Shown here piece by piece: positions 39,301 to 52,700 of a stretch of DNA of 64,000 nt. This DNA comes from Apteryx mantelli (Eukaryota; Chordata; Aves; Apterygiformes; Apterygidae), in the NCBI RefSeq assembly GCF_036417845.1, contig NC_090020.1, positions 40,656,425-40,720,424 on the forward strand. Reading direction: 5' to 3'. The first letter of the stretch is position 1. Each line of letters begins with the position of its first letter. The notes under the pieces were generated by a model, which made no database searches, was not told where the DNA came from, and saw only the letters and a list, made by a program, of their open reading frames with translations. Made by a program: the position numbers and the translations under genes.

Positions 39301-40704
39301 AAAAAAAAGAAAAAAAGAGAGAAGTCATTTTAGTTATGACTTACTAATACATCTATTCATCTGTGATATAAAGTTATTTGCAAATATTTGTTGCACTAGT
39401 TACCTTTGTTGTTACTCTGTATGCCATATAAGCATTCATGCCATCCCCTGTAAGAAAATTAAAATACTTATCCTAGAGCAAGTTACTTTAACCCTTCCAC
39501 ACACCTTTTGTTCCAAAATACACATTAAGTAACTTTTCACTTAGATACTATAAATGGCCAAAAGATAACTGAATAAGAGATTATTCTAAAAACCGAGAAT
39601 AGTTTTCAAGAGGTAAGACAGTCTACCATCTGACTTACTAGGTTCAAAACATGAACTTACCAACTTTCTCTGGGTCTGACACATTGATTTCTATATCAAA
39701 CAAATCTCCATTTGCTTCCTCTTCAATCTAGAAAAAGTGTATGCCATATTTAACAAGTTAATGTGCAGTCATATTATCTATCAGTACAAGGGTAGGACTA
39801 GGTTACTGGGGAAGGAAGAAGAGTCAGTATGTCTGAATGATTTAAAAAACACACACCACCAAACAAACACACCTTCCAGGCCCACCATCTAATTTAAGTG
39901 AACAGTTTCCAATACTGGTGTTAATTTTGAGCCTTCCTGAAAAAACTTTTAGTGTGGCAGCCTCTCCTCAGGACTTCCTGGCCTACAAATTTTTAGTAAG
40001 TATTTATATTATGGGAATATTCATTTTAACTCTTCCAATTCCAGCAAATGCTGAGGTTCAAAAATGTTCATTTGCAATGTCTCTATATGCTTCTAATCAA
40101 AAGACAGATATTCCTTGTTATTAATGGTATCTGTAGTTGAACAGTTGGGGATGGGGAAAGCAACAGTTACAGAATTTTCAGATACTTGCCTGAGCTCTGG
40201 TCATGCAGAACTTCCTATTTTTCACGCAATATACACAAGTTTTTTAAAATAGACAAGCCAACAAGACATTTCCACAGTAATCAACCATTAATTTAAAAGT
40301 TTACTCAGTACCTCTTCCCTGGATCTATCAAAAATCACAGGGGCTGTTATGCTTTTCGATTCCATTCTCGGAGCTACTAATGTAGTCGGTGTTACGGGAG
40401 TGATTGCAGGCGTAGGTTCTGGAGAGAGTATTGGATCCCTCTCTGGGCTGTCCAATGAAACTTCTTCTGTGGCTTCTAGATAAAGATGGAGTTCACAAAG
40501 AAGTTTTTGTACAATAGAGATAAATGTGCTTCATAAAGATACCACACACATACACACATTAAAAAGTGACAATATACAAGTCTAGTAAGATCACCTCTAA
40601 ATAGCATCCATTTGTCTCACATATAATTACTCTAAATATGGAGCTAAACTACAAGCATCATCTGAGGTTCCATTCTATCATGGGTCAAAGTAAGATCAAA
40701 CTTA

Positions 40705-40756
<52 letters not shown>

Positions 40757-43700
40757 GACAGGTAGAGTCTTTTAGAGTAGTCCCAGTAGTGAGTCATTCA
40801 TTTCTGTATGAGATTATCACAAAAACTACTGAAATTTTTTCACCATGCAGATGCTCTTTTTCAAGCCCTATGCCAATTTTAGTTTTTGCATTCAATAGCT
40901 GATTAAGTCATCTAGGCTGATAATTGAGCATACCAAGAGAAGTATGCTTTTAAGTGAAGTTACATAACCAAAATGTACCCCTCCACCAAAAGCACATAAC
41001 CTGTAAAATACAAGTATTAGCAAATGAGGCATTCTGACTAGTAAGACTAACTACTTAGTTTTATTTTCTTTAATCTCTTTTGTGCTTAAAACAGTTTACA
41101 GTAGACTAAATACCTTCTTCAGACTGTAGACAGTTCATCTATATTTAAAGAGAATGTAAATCTCTGCTCTACATAACTGGCATGCTTCCCTCAACTAATT
41201 GGTTTTGACGACTGACAAACCACACGTCTTGGGTATACAGAAATTTCTGTTCTAGTTTAAGTAATTAATGCTGTGGTTCTCAATAAACATGCATTTTAAA
41301 GAATTTAACTCTTTAAAGATAATATTGACCATAAAACAATCATTTGATATGAAATTTGATTTCACAACTGATTACAAGACTTGTTACAAACTAGACTTCC
41401 TGTAGCAAGTTCCAAGTACTTCAGGCAAGTTCAAGCCTCAGACGATAAAGCGGATCTACTCCAAGTTATACTAAGCTACCAAAATAGTTTACTGCACTAT
41501 TTTGAAAAAAAATGCTGTTCTTGCACCTCCAGTCTATATGAACAGTTCGATTTTCGAAGAAAACAAGCCAACTTCCTTTCAACCTTTTTAAAGCTTGGTG
41601 CGTACGATGAATATAACAAATCCTTATGCAAGGGTTAAGAAAATGGCAATTTTAAAGATCAGATTTTCTTTAAAATTTGTGAGACTAGTTATGCTATGAG
41701 AAAAAGTCTCATTTTTGCCGCCACAGCATTGTGTGCTTCTCCAGAACAGCCTGCCACTTAGTAGTCATTTAAAAGCAGAACTGGAAATAACATCTTCAGC
41801 AACTGAATCCAATCATTTATTACTTCAAAAAATGATATTACAATCATTCATAATTAATATATCAAAACCACTCAGCTTTATCCCTGCTGCTACTTAGCGA
41901 TGTTCTGCTAGTCAATTCTGCTTCCCATTTTTATTTATAACACTTTTTGTCAATGCTTGATTTTTTTCATAAGCAAAAGCACCTTTATGTCAGGGACACA
42001 AAAGATTGCGTGCTTAAGTTGAGCTTCATTATCAAGCAAAAAACAGATTAAAAAACAAATATCAAGGTCAGTATGTCTCAACCTAGTTTGAAACAGAGGC
42101 AGATTTTAGCTTGAGGCAGATAAAGTTTGCAGTCATTACTTTGTTTAGAAGGGACGTCTGGAGATCATCCAGTCCAACCCCCACCACTAAAAGTGGAGTC
42201 AACTACAGCAGGGTGCTCAGGGCTGTGTCCAGTGGAGTTTTGAACACTTGCCAGGGCAGAGACTCCACAGCTTCTCTGAGCAACCTGTGCCAGTGTTTGA
42301 CCACACTCACAGTGAAAAAGTTTCTTCTTACAGTTTAAATGGAATTTCTTGTACTTCGATTTGTGCCCATTGCCTCTTGTCCTGTCACAGGCCACCTCTG
42401 AGAAGGGTCTGGTCACGTCCTCTTTACTCCCCCATCAGATATTTATACACACTGACGAGATCTCCCCTGAGCCTTCTCTTCTCCAGGCTGAGCTGTCCCA
42501 GCTCTCTCAGCCTCTCCTCATATGAGAGATGCTCCAGTCCATCAACTCTATGGCCCTTCACTGGATTTGCTCCAGTGCCTCTGTGTCTCTCATACTGAGG
42601 AGCCCAGAACAGGGCACTGGGCTGGACACGGCACTCCACATGTGGTCTCATCATTGCTGAGTAGAAGGGAAAAACTACCTTCCTCAACCTGCTTGCGACG
42701 CTCTTCCTAGTTTCAGATTACAGATTTCTATAGCATTTTCAAACTAAGCTTAAAAGCCAACACCTTTTATATTCCTCACTTTTAATATGAGCAAATATTA
42801 TCTAAGAACTTCTGTTGAAAAGATTTATTTTCTTACCGTACACACTGCTTTATTTTTATTGCTGAATCTTTTTGAAGAAACTTATTGATGGCTTCCTACC
42901 CTCAAATGCCACAGGCAGGATATTGCATCTTAGATCAATGAAGTTTGATTGAAAATCTCAGATCAGGTGGGAAAACATGCTGAGATAGTTGTCAAGAGAC
43001 TTCTAGAATAAAATCTTGGAAGCACAAAATTTGGACATGGAAAAGAGGTAGTTCTCTCAACTGGTGCCTAAGAGCATTTAGAGATGTATAAGAAGTTATA
43101 CAATTGAGTATTTCACAGGAAAAAAAGAAAAGGGTATAAAGCCATTTTACTCAAATTCTTCCTTTTTCTGTTACTAGCTATTTGCCAGCACACATTTGAG
43201 AAACAAACCATTAATCACATGCACTTTGCTCTAGTATCTTCACATTTTAGACAGGCTTAATACAAGTCATGAAACAATTTGGACCACAAATTTCTTGTTT
43301 TCAGTTGAAAAAACCAAAACATTCCCTTACTGGAAAAGTATGATCAATGGAAAACAGAGTGAATTCAACGTAACAAACCAGCACTGCTATCAGACAAAAC
43401 AGTAGCACACCTTTCCCACCATCCTTCCTTTTCAGACCTGTATCTGCACATGCATTAACATCACCAACAGGTAGGTTTCAGAGTAGAAACTAAGGGTACT
43501 TCCAGAAACATTTGAGTTATTCAGTTTAGATTTTCCTTTGAAAATTTAAGTACTTGTGGTTTAAATTCTTAGTATTTACATGAAAAATGAAATCTAGGTC
43601 ACCTGCTTTCCTGGAAAAGGCTCAAAAGCACAAGGCTCTTGCACAGAGAAGCAACTGCTCCATGCAACTTTTAGGAGAAAAGCATCGAGATCAACAGTCA

Positions 43701-46700
43701 CATCATCGATGGCAGCTATCAGCACATACTAGGCACTCCCACCAATCTAATGCCATAAGACTTAAGCACATTAATATCTACTTTACAATCCATAAACAGG
43801 CTTTGATATGAGGTCACTTTCAAAATGCTTAACTCCAATAGGTCACGAAAACCTCACAGCCTGCTGCAGAAGACTAGTTATGCTTAATTAACATTCCATA
43901 GGCAACTATATCAAGTTTCTGTCAACACCTTTCAGCACTTAAGCTTGTGGTTCAATCTCAGCATTAGATGCCTATTGTTTCTTTACATCTCACCATTAGT
44001 ATTCACCAATCATCATCATCACAGAAAGTGCAAGTTTCCAATTCATCACAAGCAGCAGCACTTGAGTTGAATAAGTTATTTTTACTGATCACACTTGTAA
44101 ATGTCAGAGTGTTAGAGGTCTGTGGCATCACTCGAGTGCTTAAACTGGCTTCTTATCTTTGAAGGTTTATGAAGATGATCACACAAATTTGGAAGTAAAC
44201 TGAGGTGGACAACGTTGTCCAGAATAGCAGTTAAGTTATTAAACGGGCGTCAGCTGACAGGACAGTCAGCTACTTAAACAGCTTTCTTTTGACTTCAAAA
44301 CTGTAGGTTCAAACGCCTTTGTGCATTTGTTTCTTCCAGAAGAGACCTCAGACGGAATAACCAGCTTGTAGAAGGCAGCCAGGCATCTGTGCATGACTGC
44401 TCTGATCAGACATGTCACACAACAATGGCCTAACAGACACTATTAGCTAGAAATTTTGCTGTTCAGCTGGGCCTCAAGTAAGCATTTTGTCTGGTCCACA
44501 GAATGAGCATCTCCTTTTCTGTACGAAATCCCAGAAATAAAAGCCTAAGACAAATCGAGTAGGACCTCAAGCTTTAAAGAACAAACCAAAAAAAAAGTTG
44601 ACTTTTGCCCAGGGCATATTAGCTACATACCTGCATAAGAGGATCTATTCCCAAACCCCTTTAAGAGCAGAAAAAACAACAGCATGTAAAAAGTAATCTT
44701 TTACCAGACTAGAGAAGTGGGAGAATTGTTATTTTTCTGAAATTGGTGACAGAACACTGATGCAACTTCACAGCCTGGCTCATAATCTATAGCTACGTTC
44801 TGCACAGGCAATCCATGACACATTTCTCCAGCTACAGTTATATACAGCACTTCAGGCCACCATTTTGGAAGAATCATTCAGGATTTTGTTCTTGTCTTGA
44901 TATTAGAAATTTAGGGATGGCCAGGTTTTAAGAGTGAACATCAGAATGGATGCTCCTATCGTATTCTCCTAACCACAAAGAGCCAAATGCCTCCAAAATT
45001 TTCTTAATACTACCTGATTTGGAGCAGTGACCAATATGGTCTCCAAACATAAAAGCTGTACAAGCTAAGAAAAGCAACCTTTTTTTTTTTTTTTTCCTTT
45101 TTTCCTGACTGAAATAATCAACACACTGACTTTTATCCTACAGGAGAAAGTGCTTAAATGTGTTTAGCTACACAGCTGTCCTCACTTACTGAGCCAGGAA
45201 CCATAATACTAATAAATGGGGCAACAAAGTTTACTGGTCTCCAATGACAGATGGAAAACCCATCATCTTTCACCTTTACAGCTCAGTTTTAATTGTTCAA
45301 AGATTGTGATTCAGAGACAAGGCGAAGAATATCTAAAACTCTTTATTGCAGATGCTATCTGATAGCTGCCACAGAAGCACAGCAGCAAAGCCTAAAAAAC
45401 TCCAGATTCTGAGTTGCATTAAGACAGTACAGGAAATCTTCCACTTTGTTCTCCCTCATGTCCTTTTTCCATTAGGCTGCATTATTAGATGGAATAATGA
45501 AAAAGATTTATCAAACTTATATTTGCTAGAGAGGAACACCACCACATTTTTATGAATAGGTCTGCAAAGCTAGATTTGTTTACACTTCCAAAAGGTCAGA
45601 GTCCTTCCTTTCAGGAGCCATTTGTAGGACTTTCTTGACACGGATTTTATAGCGTCTAATAATTCAATAAGAAGGAGCAACACAAGCTAGGAAGGTGTGG
45701 GACTTCATCGTCTTCCCCTCCAGTTAACTGTTCCTGCAAGCTTTGTAAAGATATCTGTCTTTGAAATTTCAACATGCTGGGCAGGGAGGGAACCCAAAGG
45801 AAAAAAAAATACAGTTGCACTCGATATTTTACTCAAGTCTTGCTTTCACAGAAAGCAAGGCTTACGCAATCATGCTGAAAGCAAGGAAATAGAACTCATG
45901 CAGCCTTCTCGCATCACTTCTGTTCATTGCAAATCCGTGCAAGAAAGCGCTGGATGAACATCACTGTCTAGCAAAACAGTCCTAAGGAAAAAAGTTATCC
46001 TTGTGAGTGCACAGCATGGAAACACAAATTTGATTCTGCTTCTGAGAACAGGTACACTGACAGTGATACAAAGAGAACTTTATCAGTAGGATAGCGCTGC
46101 ACTACGCAAACTTCCTGTTTGGAATGGGATACTGTGAAAGATGTCATGTTTCTGCATGTTGTCTTGGACCGTTTTTCCCATTGAGATTGTACTAGCCTTA
46201 GTCTGTATATAAAATGACCTTCTAAAAATCACTTTCAGTTGTATTAGACCTCCAGTACACGCTTTCAACTGAACACTGCTTGCCTTTAAAAGAACGTCTT
46301 TCATAGTAAAACTCAAACTCATTAAATCTGTTCTAGAAGCATGTTTTCTCACAGCATTCATTTCAGTCGCAACAATCTGGCTGCTAACATTTGTTACTTC
46401 TGTCTGGAGCCCATCAATATTTATTCTAGGCACCTTTTTTCTTAATTTAATATTTTCCAGCCAAAGGAGAATTGGCTTTCCTGAAATATCCATTCCAGAT
46501 GGCTCTATGGCTACAAAAAGCTGCCTTTACATATTGAAGCTATATAAACAAATTACTAGTACAAGCAAGAATCATTCCTAAAGTGCTCCCCATCTTTGTG
46601 GGTCATAAGATCAGGTAATAAATACAAAACTACTAGAATTATCACTGAATTGTTTATTCTCTATTTCTCTTAAGACTGTTCCAGAGAGTTAATAAACTGA

Positions 46701-49700
46701 TCAACACATTCTAAGTGTCATAATCAAATATGAGATAAAGTTCAAAACTAAGGTAATGCACATGTATATATACACCTATCTACATAAAACAACCCAGAAC
46801 TAAATGCTACAAAGTTCAGTATCAAATGATTACATCAGGGAATCAACGAAGATGAGACTAGGACTGTATTCAAAGCAGACTGTCAACTGACTCGCTCAAT
46901 AAGTAGTAATAATATAAGTGTTAGTATCGGAAAAAGGCATTTAGAGCCATCTTTTGATATACATATCTCATCAGTGTGTATAAATATCTGACGGGAGGGT
47001 GTAAAGAGAATGGGGCCAGACTCTTCACAGCGGTGGCCAGTGACAGAACAAGAGGCAACAGGCACAAAGTGAAACACAGGAAATTCCTCTTGAACACAAG
47101 AAAACACTTTTTAACTATGAAGGTGGTTGAATGCTGGCACAAATTGCCCAGAGAAGCTGTGAAGTCTTCGTCCTTGGAGATATTCGTAACCCAACAGGAC
47201 ACGGTCCTGGGCAACCTGCCCTGGCCATCCCTGCTTGACCAGGGGTGTTGGAGCAGATGATCTCCAGAGATCCCTGCCAATCCTAGCTGTTCTGTGATTC
47301 TGTGACTATTTTGTGAAAAACAGATTGTAGAAAACCAACAAAGTAGTGACTAAGTGATCAAGGATTAGAAAGAAGTGCTGTTTATTGACTGCTAATCAAA
47401 AGTTTCATACAACTTTCTCCAAAACATCCAGTACTGTCAAGTATTAGAGACAGAATCTCACACTAGTGAAATGATGGGACTGATCTCATAGGCCAGTTTC
47501 TCACCTTTTTATTATAATAAAAAAGGCCCTGTAATAAATGGAAATACCCTCCAGCTTGCAATACAGTCTGAATTATCATTCTACAGAATTGGAAAATGGA
47601 CTGGGGCAGTTTAAATAATGTTATAAAGTAGAAAACAAGGCCTTAACTTGTCTTCATGTTTTTCAGCACACACAAACTTGGATATTGGTAATTACATAAT
47701 GAGAAATACTACATTGCTATCTGCAGAACAAATTACTAACTAGCTAACTCTACTGTGTTAGGTATACTACACTGTGCGGTGACAGTACATACCACAAGAA
47801 ACCTGTATTTGGTAAACAAACAACTAAAGCTATAGAGTCCTACAGGGAAAAAAAAAAAGAAAATATCCTGTATATCACTGTTAAAGTACTTAAGAAAATT
47901 AAATTTTACTTTTCTATCAAATAAGCTTCTCAAAGTGCCATAGTACGTGAGACAGAATAACTCCTAAAAGGTCTGCTACAAAAATGTGTTTTGTCATGAG
48001 TGTGATAGAAGCGTTTACTCCTGAGACAAGACACAAACTTGCTGAGGAGTGCCTCAATTTTTAATTTACTATTGAAATCTAAGCAAAACTCATCTATCCC
48101 TAAAAAGAAGTCACATATCACTATTTTCAGTAATGAGCAGTCTTCTGCTTTACAAGTTCACAGTTAAAAGGTCACATTCAAAACAGTTTGACAATAATAA
48201 ACAATCAATAGTTACACATGTTAATAATGGCAGAAGAACAACTTTGGGCAAGGGAGAACCTTAGCTGTTTTCTTTTTGTGGTATGTTACCTCTCTTGCAA
48301 ATTTTCAAGTTCATAAATTTGACAGTACACTGCAGCAGATCATAGAAATTTAGCTGATAGCTGAACCCAATAAAGAATGATTTGCAAGGGCTAGTGATAC
48401 TCCTAATACCCAAAGAAAAACCTTTAATGAACTTTCCAGAAAGTGTACCTGCAGATTAAGCAACAGTTAAGATTTACTACAATACCAAATTGTGAAAATT
48501 TAAAAATCGAAGTTTCCATGTTTAAGAGTACTGCTTCCTATTTCCTTACAACCAAGTAAATGACAGCATAAAATGTTTTCTCCCTCCTCCCCACAAAAGC
48601 ACACCTCCTAATGTCTAAGGGAAAAGAGTCTATTCAGACACATTAAAAGGAAAGAGCAATTACCAGCAAAGAGATCTTCTCTATCATCATCTAGCATGAT
48701 TTCAGCTGGCTTTGGACCATTAGAGTTTGTGCTGAGGTCTTCTGCAGGAAGACTTGCCGGCTCTGGAGATGAAGGACTTGACTGTTTGAGAGAAAGGGAA
48801 AGAAAAAAAAAAAAGAGAGAGAGAAAAAAGTGAAATAATAAGCATAGAACCAGTTGCCATCTGTCAGTATATAAGAATTATTGCAACAAACATTCTTTCA
48901 TTGCAAAGAAACAAAGCGAGATGTACAGAAAGGAAACCCTGTCAGCTATTTCCATTTCCTACTCCTAGTGGGATAACAATGAACAAAGGATATGAGTTAG
49001 TCAGTCAACAGCTCTTTTCATTCCTTTGTCAGAGGAAAAAAAGTTACCCACTTCCTCACGTTTAATTAATATGAAACAAAAACTGCTAGAGAAATATCTA
49101 GAATATGCTTATTAGTATTTTTGAGTGCAGTTTGATTATTAAGCTCCTTTTGGAAAGGTTTATATTTAGATTTTGTTTAGTAAATTTTTCTATGTACAAA
49201 AACAGTCTCCAAGTGTTCCATACCAGTTTTTCAGAGATTAAGAAAACAAATTAATTTCATTCAAAGAACAACCCAAGGCTGCATGCAGCCACAAGAAATT
49301 TGGAAGTTAGAAATTAGGCTGCCCAAAGTTACTTGGATAGTATCTTTGCAACAGCTCAAATTTGGGGATTATTGCCACAAAGGGTCACTCTGTACTAAAA
49401 TGGAAGCTAGGCTTGCCACAGATACAGTTCTTTGAATTAACTGAAGACTAGAATTTGTCCTGTGAAAAGAGAAATACTTGAAGACACTCAGGAAGATAAA
49501 AGCAATACTGAAGTCAGAGTACTGAAGTACAGCTTACTCACAAAATAAGCATGCATCTAACTGAAAATCAGTGCTTCAGTAAGCAAATCCTTGTTGAATC
49601 AGTGTCAACTCTGGTTATTTCAGAGTACTTCAAAATTTGCAAGACTCATTTCCCACAACTTTACCCAAGACAGCTAGCTACGGAATTTTCAAGAACAGCA

Positions 49701-52700
49701 TATTTATGCAAAAACATATGCACTTTAGAAGGGACATCTGTAAATCGAGAGTCACTACTGACTTCTTCGTTTTTGCATAAAATTGTCATAATTTAAGGTT
49801 AGAACCAGATTTCAGAAGAGAGAGGCTGTTTTCCAGGCCACAGTTCAACAAATGCCATGGGCTACAGGAGAAAAAAAGCCTGAAAAAAACACTGAAAAGC
49901 CACTGAAAAATTCTGCCCAGCTTCTTCATTGCATATTCATGAACATAGCACAGAAAACAGCCCTAAGAGGGATGCCTTCCTTATATTGCGTTCTCCAAAA
50001 ACAGTGCACCTTCTGGCATGAAGCACAGCAGGGCTGCTCTATTTGAGGCAAGATCACGGCCTCAGCATCAATCCACATCTCAGTTACCTGAAATCCCAGT
50101 CAGAGGAAGTAAACAAGTGAGCAGTAACAATGCTGCCAGATACAATCAGATACAGTACAAAACAGTTTTTCACAGGATATATGAAATTAAACTCTCTCAG
50201 CCTGTAAAAGTGTTAGTTGAACTAAGTCTTTCCCTGCTGAAGATACAAGGAAGCTAAAAGCAGATACAAGAATACCAGAAAAATCTGTATTCCAATAAAC
50301 CTAAACCAGATAATGGTTGCAACAAGGAAACGCTTCATTCAAGCGGATAAAGAGGTTATACCCCATTGCATTTGCCAAAGACTGCCATTCTCTGAAAAAA
50401 ACAAATACAACATTGGGAAACCAACAAAAAAAAGAAGTTACAAGCCACAAAAGGCAGTAGCCTCTCGAGCTGCTTGTTAGATTTTGCCCTAGAACCTGCA
50501 AAGAAAGTCAGAGCAGAAACACTGGAGAACTACATGTAGGTAGTAGAGTTTATACGCTTACAAGCTACGGATCCACTAATCAGATGTATATTTCTCATAT
50601 TACACTAAATCAACACCAAAATGATCCTGCAGCAAGAGTAGTACAATGAAGTAATGAAGTTACATTTGCTCATTCTGTGAAGCATGATTTTAAGCTGTAT
50701 CACAAGACTTGCAAGTAATTTAGAAAAAATGAAATAGGAAATTTTAAAAAACAAAACAAAACACACCACTTACCATGCTTCATGCTTCTACAAATGATAG
50801 CATAGATAGTATGTGTCACATGTAAAGGTCAACAGCTTAAAGCAATTTGAGAACTCAGGAAGCAGCATATTCCAGTAGAAAAAGGTCCATCTTTCTGCAC
50901 AGAGCTGCACAAAGTTTTGAATTCACGATTTTGTACTTCAACTGAAACGGCAGGGCATTGGAAAACTTATCTTCCCGTGAATCTCAAGAAGTTTAAAGTT
51001 TTATCAACAAAAGCAGTTCTTAAAACATTATAGATCATTCATTCAGAATCAGTTTTGTTGCTGCTCAGCTTTGGTAAGAACCCACTTAGATCCTGACAGA
51101 TGTGAGTTGGTACATAGCAAACACCACACGCTAACACAGATTGAGGACGACATACAGTTCATGCTTCACCTCCAGGAGAAACAGCTGTAACACAGCCAGG
51201 CACAGGGAATAAAAGCCTTCCCAAACACTTGTTACACACAGCAGATGGCTTTCAGTTTTATCCTGTGGCTGTGCTCTTGATTAATGAATGGTGAAGAGCA
51301 GCCCTTGGAGAGCACTCTCATCTTCAAGCTATACCCCCAGTCTATCTCCTCAATTTTATCCAAGGTAGCTATCTTGGTTATTGACGCTTGCTTTTGACTA
51401 TACCTGGCTTCTAATCACAAAAAAGAAACCCTACCAAATACAAGATTCACCCTGCACTCTTAAACCTGATTCACATATGCCATAATAAATAAATAAAAGC
51501 AGTGTTTACGTGCCTAAATCAACAAGTTAACCAGAGGACCTAAACAGGCCAATACCAAAACATTCCCACTTTGAAGAAAGGAACAGAGGCTTCCAAGAAA
51601 AGACATCAATATATGGAAAGATGCTACCAAGTGTTGGTAGGATTACGGATCATTTCCTATTACTGAATTGGGAAAGATTCTGTCCACAGCACTATTCAAG
51701 AAAACGAGGACTTCTGCATTAGATATTAGGCTTCACAGCTTTAGCTAGAGTATCAGTTACAAGGGACTTTCACAGTATTTCATACAACCTGTTCCAATGA
51801 AGTGAAACTAGAGAATACTCACAAAATAAGAGGCAAACAAACCAACCTTAGGGGCACCTCAGAAAGCTCAAGAAAAATAATAGCTGCATGAACAAGCTTT
51901 AACTTGTATACAAGGCACAAGGTCCAGAGGTGACTCTTTCAGGAAGATTTCCAGTGAAACTGATACCCTGTCTATCTGTTACTTACTATAAAAATATATA
52001 ATAAATTTATATTTGTTATATACCTCAGGTTCTGTTATTATGAACAGTGGATATTAAAGTTTTGTTTTGTGGATGATTTACAGACAAAATGTCTTTCCTT
52101 TAAAATGCATTTTCAGCTGAATAAGGTATTTCCTGGACTACTAACCTTTCAGTGGCACTTTGGTATCTTTTAACAGCTGTCGTTCTCAGACAAGACAAAT
52201 GAAAGATGGGGATAAATATCTTCACATACAGTTGGGACCTTCTTTGCAGGAAAAAGTTTTTTTGTTTTTTTAAGTAATTACAGCTCACATCAGAGTGCAT
52301 AATTATCTAAAAAGCTTCTTAAAAATGATTCATAGCCTGAACAGTTATTGTAACTTTGAACACAGCCTCAGCTTCTTTAAGAGCTTTGCAACAAAGTTTA
52401 GTTGTCTATCTTCAAAACAGACAGCTGTTCTCAGTGAACTAGGAAGACACAGGAAGCCACTCTCCTGAACATATCAGAAATTGCTGTCAATAACTCCTAA
52501 TTCTTTGATTATTTTATATGATCAACGGATAACAGAGTGCTGTTCAGCCTACCCAACAAAAGGGCCACCCATACAGGCATTAACATATTAAGTTATTCCA
52601 GTTACATTCTACTGCATGTGCAAGCTAAAAAGAGTAGCCCAATTTTGCTCCTTAGCTGTGTGAAGGAGAGCTAATACATCTACGAAAGTGGAGCAGCTCA

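Larger units (their letters stand above)
40476..48663 (-). other. SNX2: SNX2 intron 2
   Basis: An 8.2-kb GT-AG intron. It holds two CR1 fragments in opposite orientations (42.1-42.7 kb and 46.97-47.3 kb), a long TA repeat, a poly-T run at about 45,079-45,096 and a short inverted repeat at 45,839-45,859. One 136-codon open frame (46,083-46,493, minus) is unrecognised and is of a length expected by chance. Confidence 0.85.

Noticed and set aside
46083-46493. A 136-codon minus-strand open frame in SNX2 intron 2
   Set aside because: The translation is unrecognised and has no supporting splice or promoter signals. At about 60 percent AT, roughly one frame of this length is expected by chance in 64 kb on six frames.
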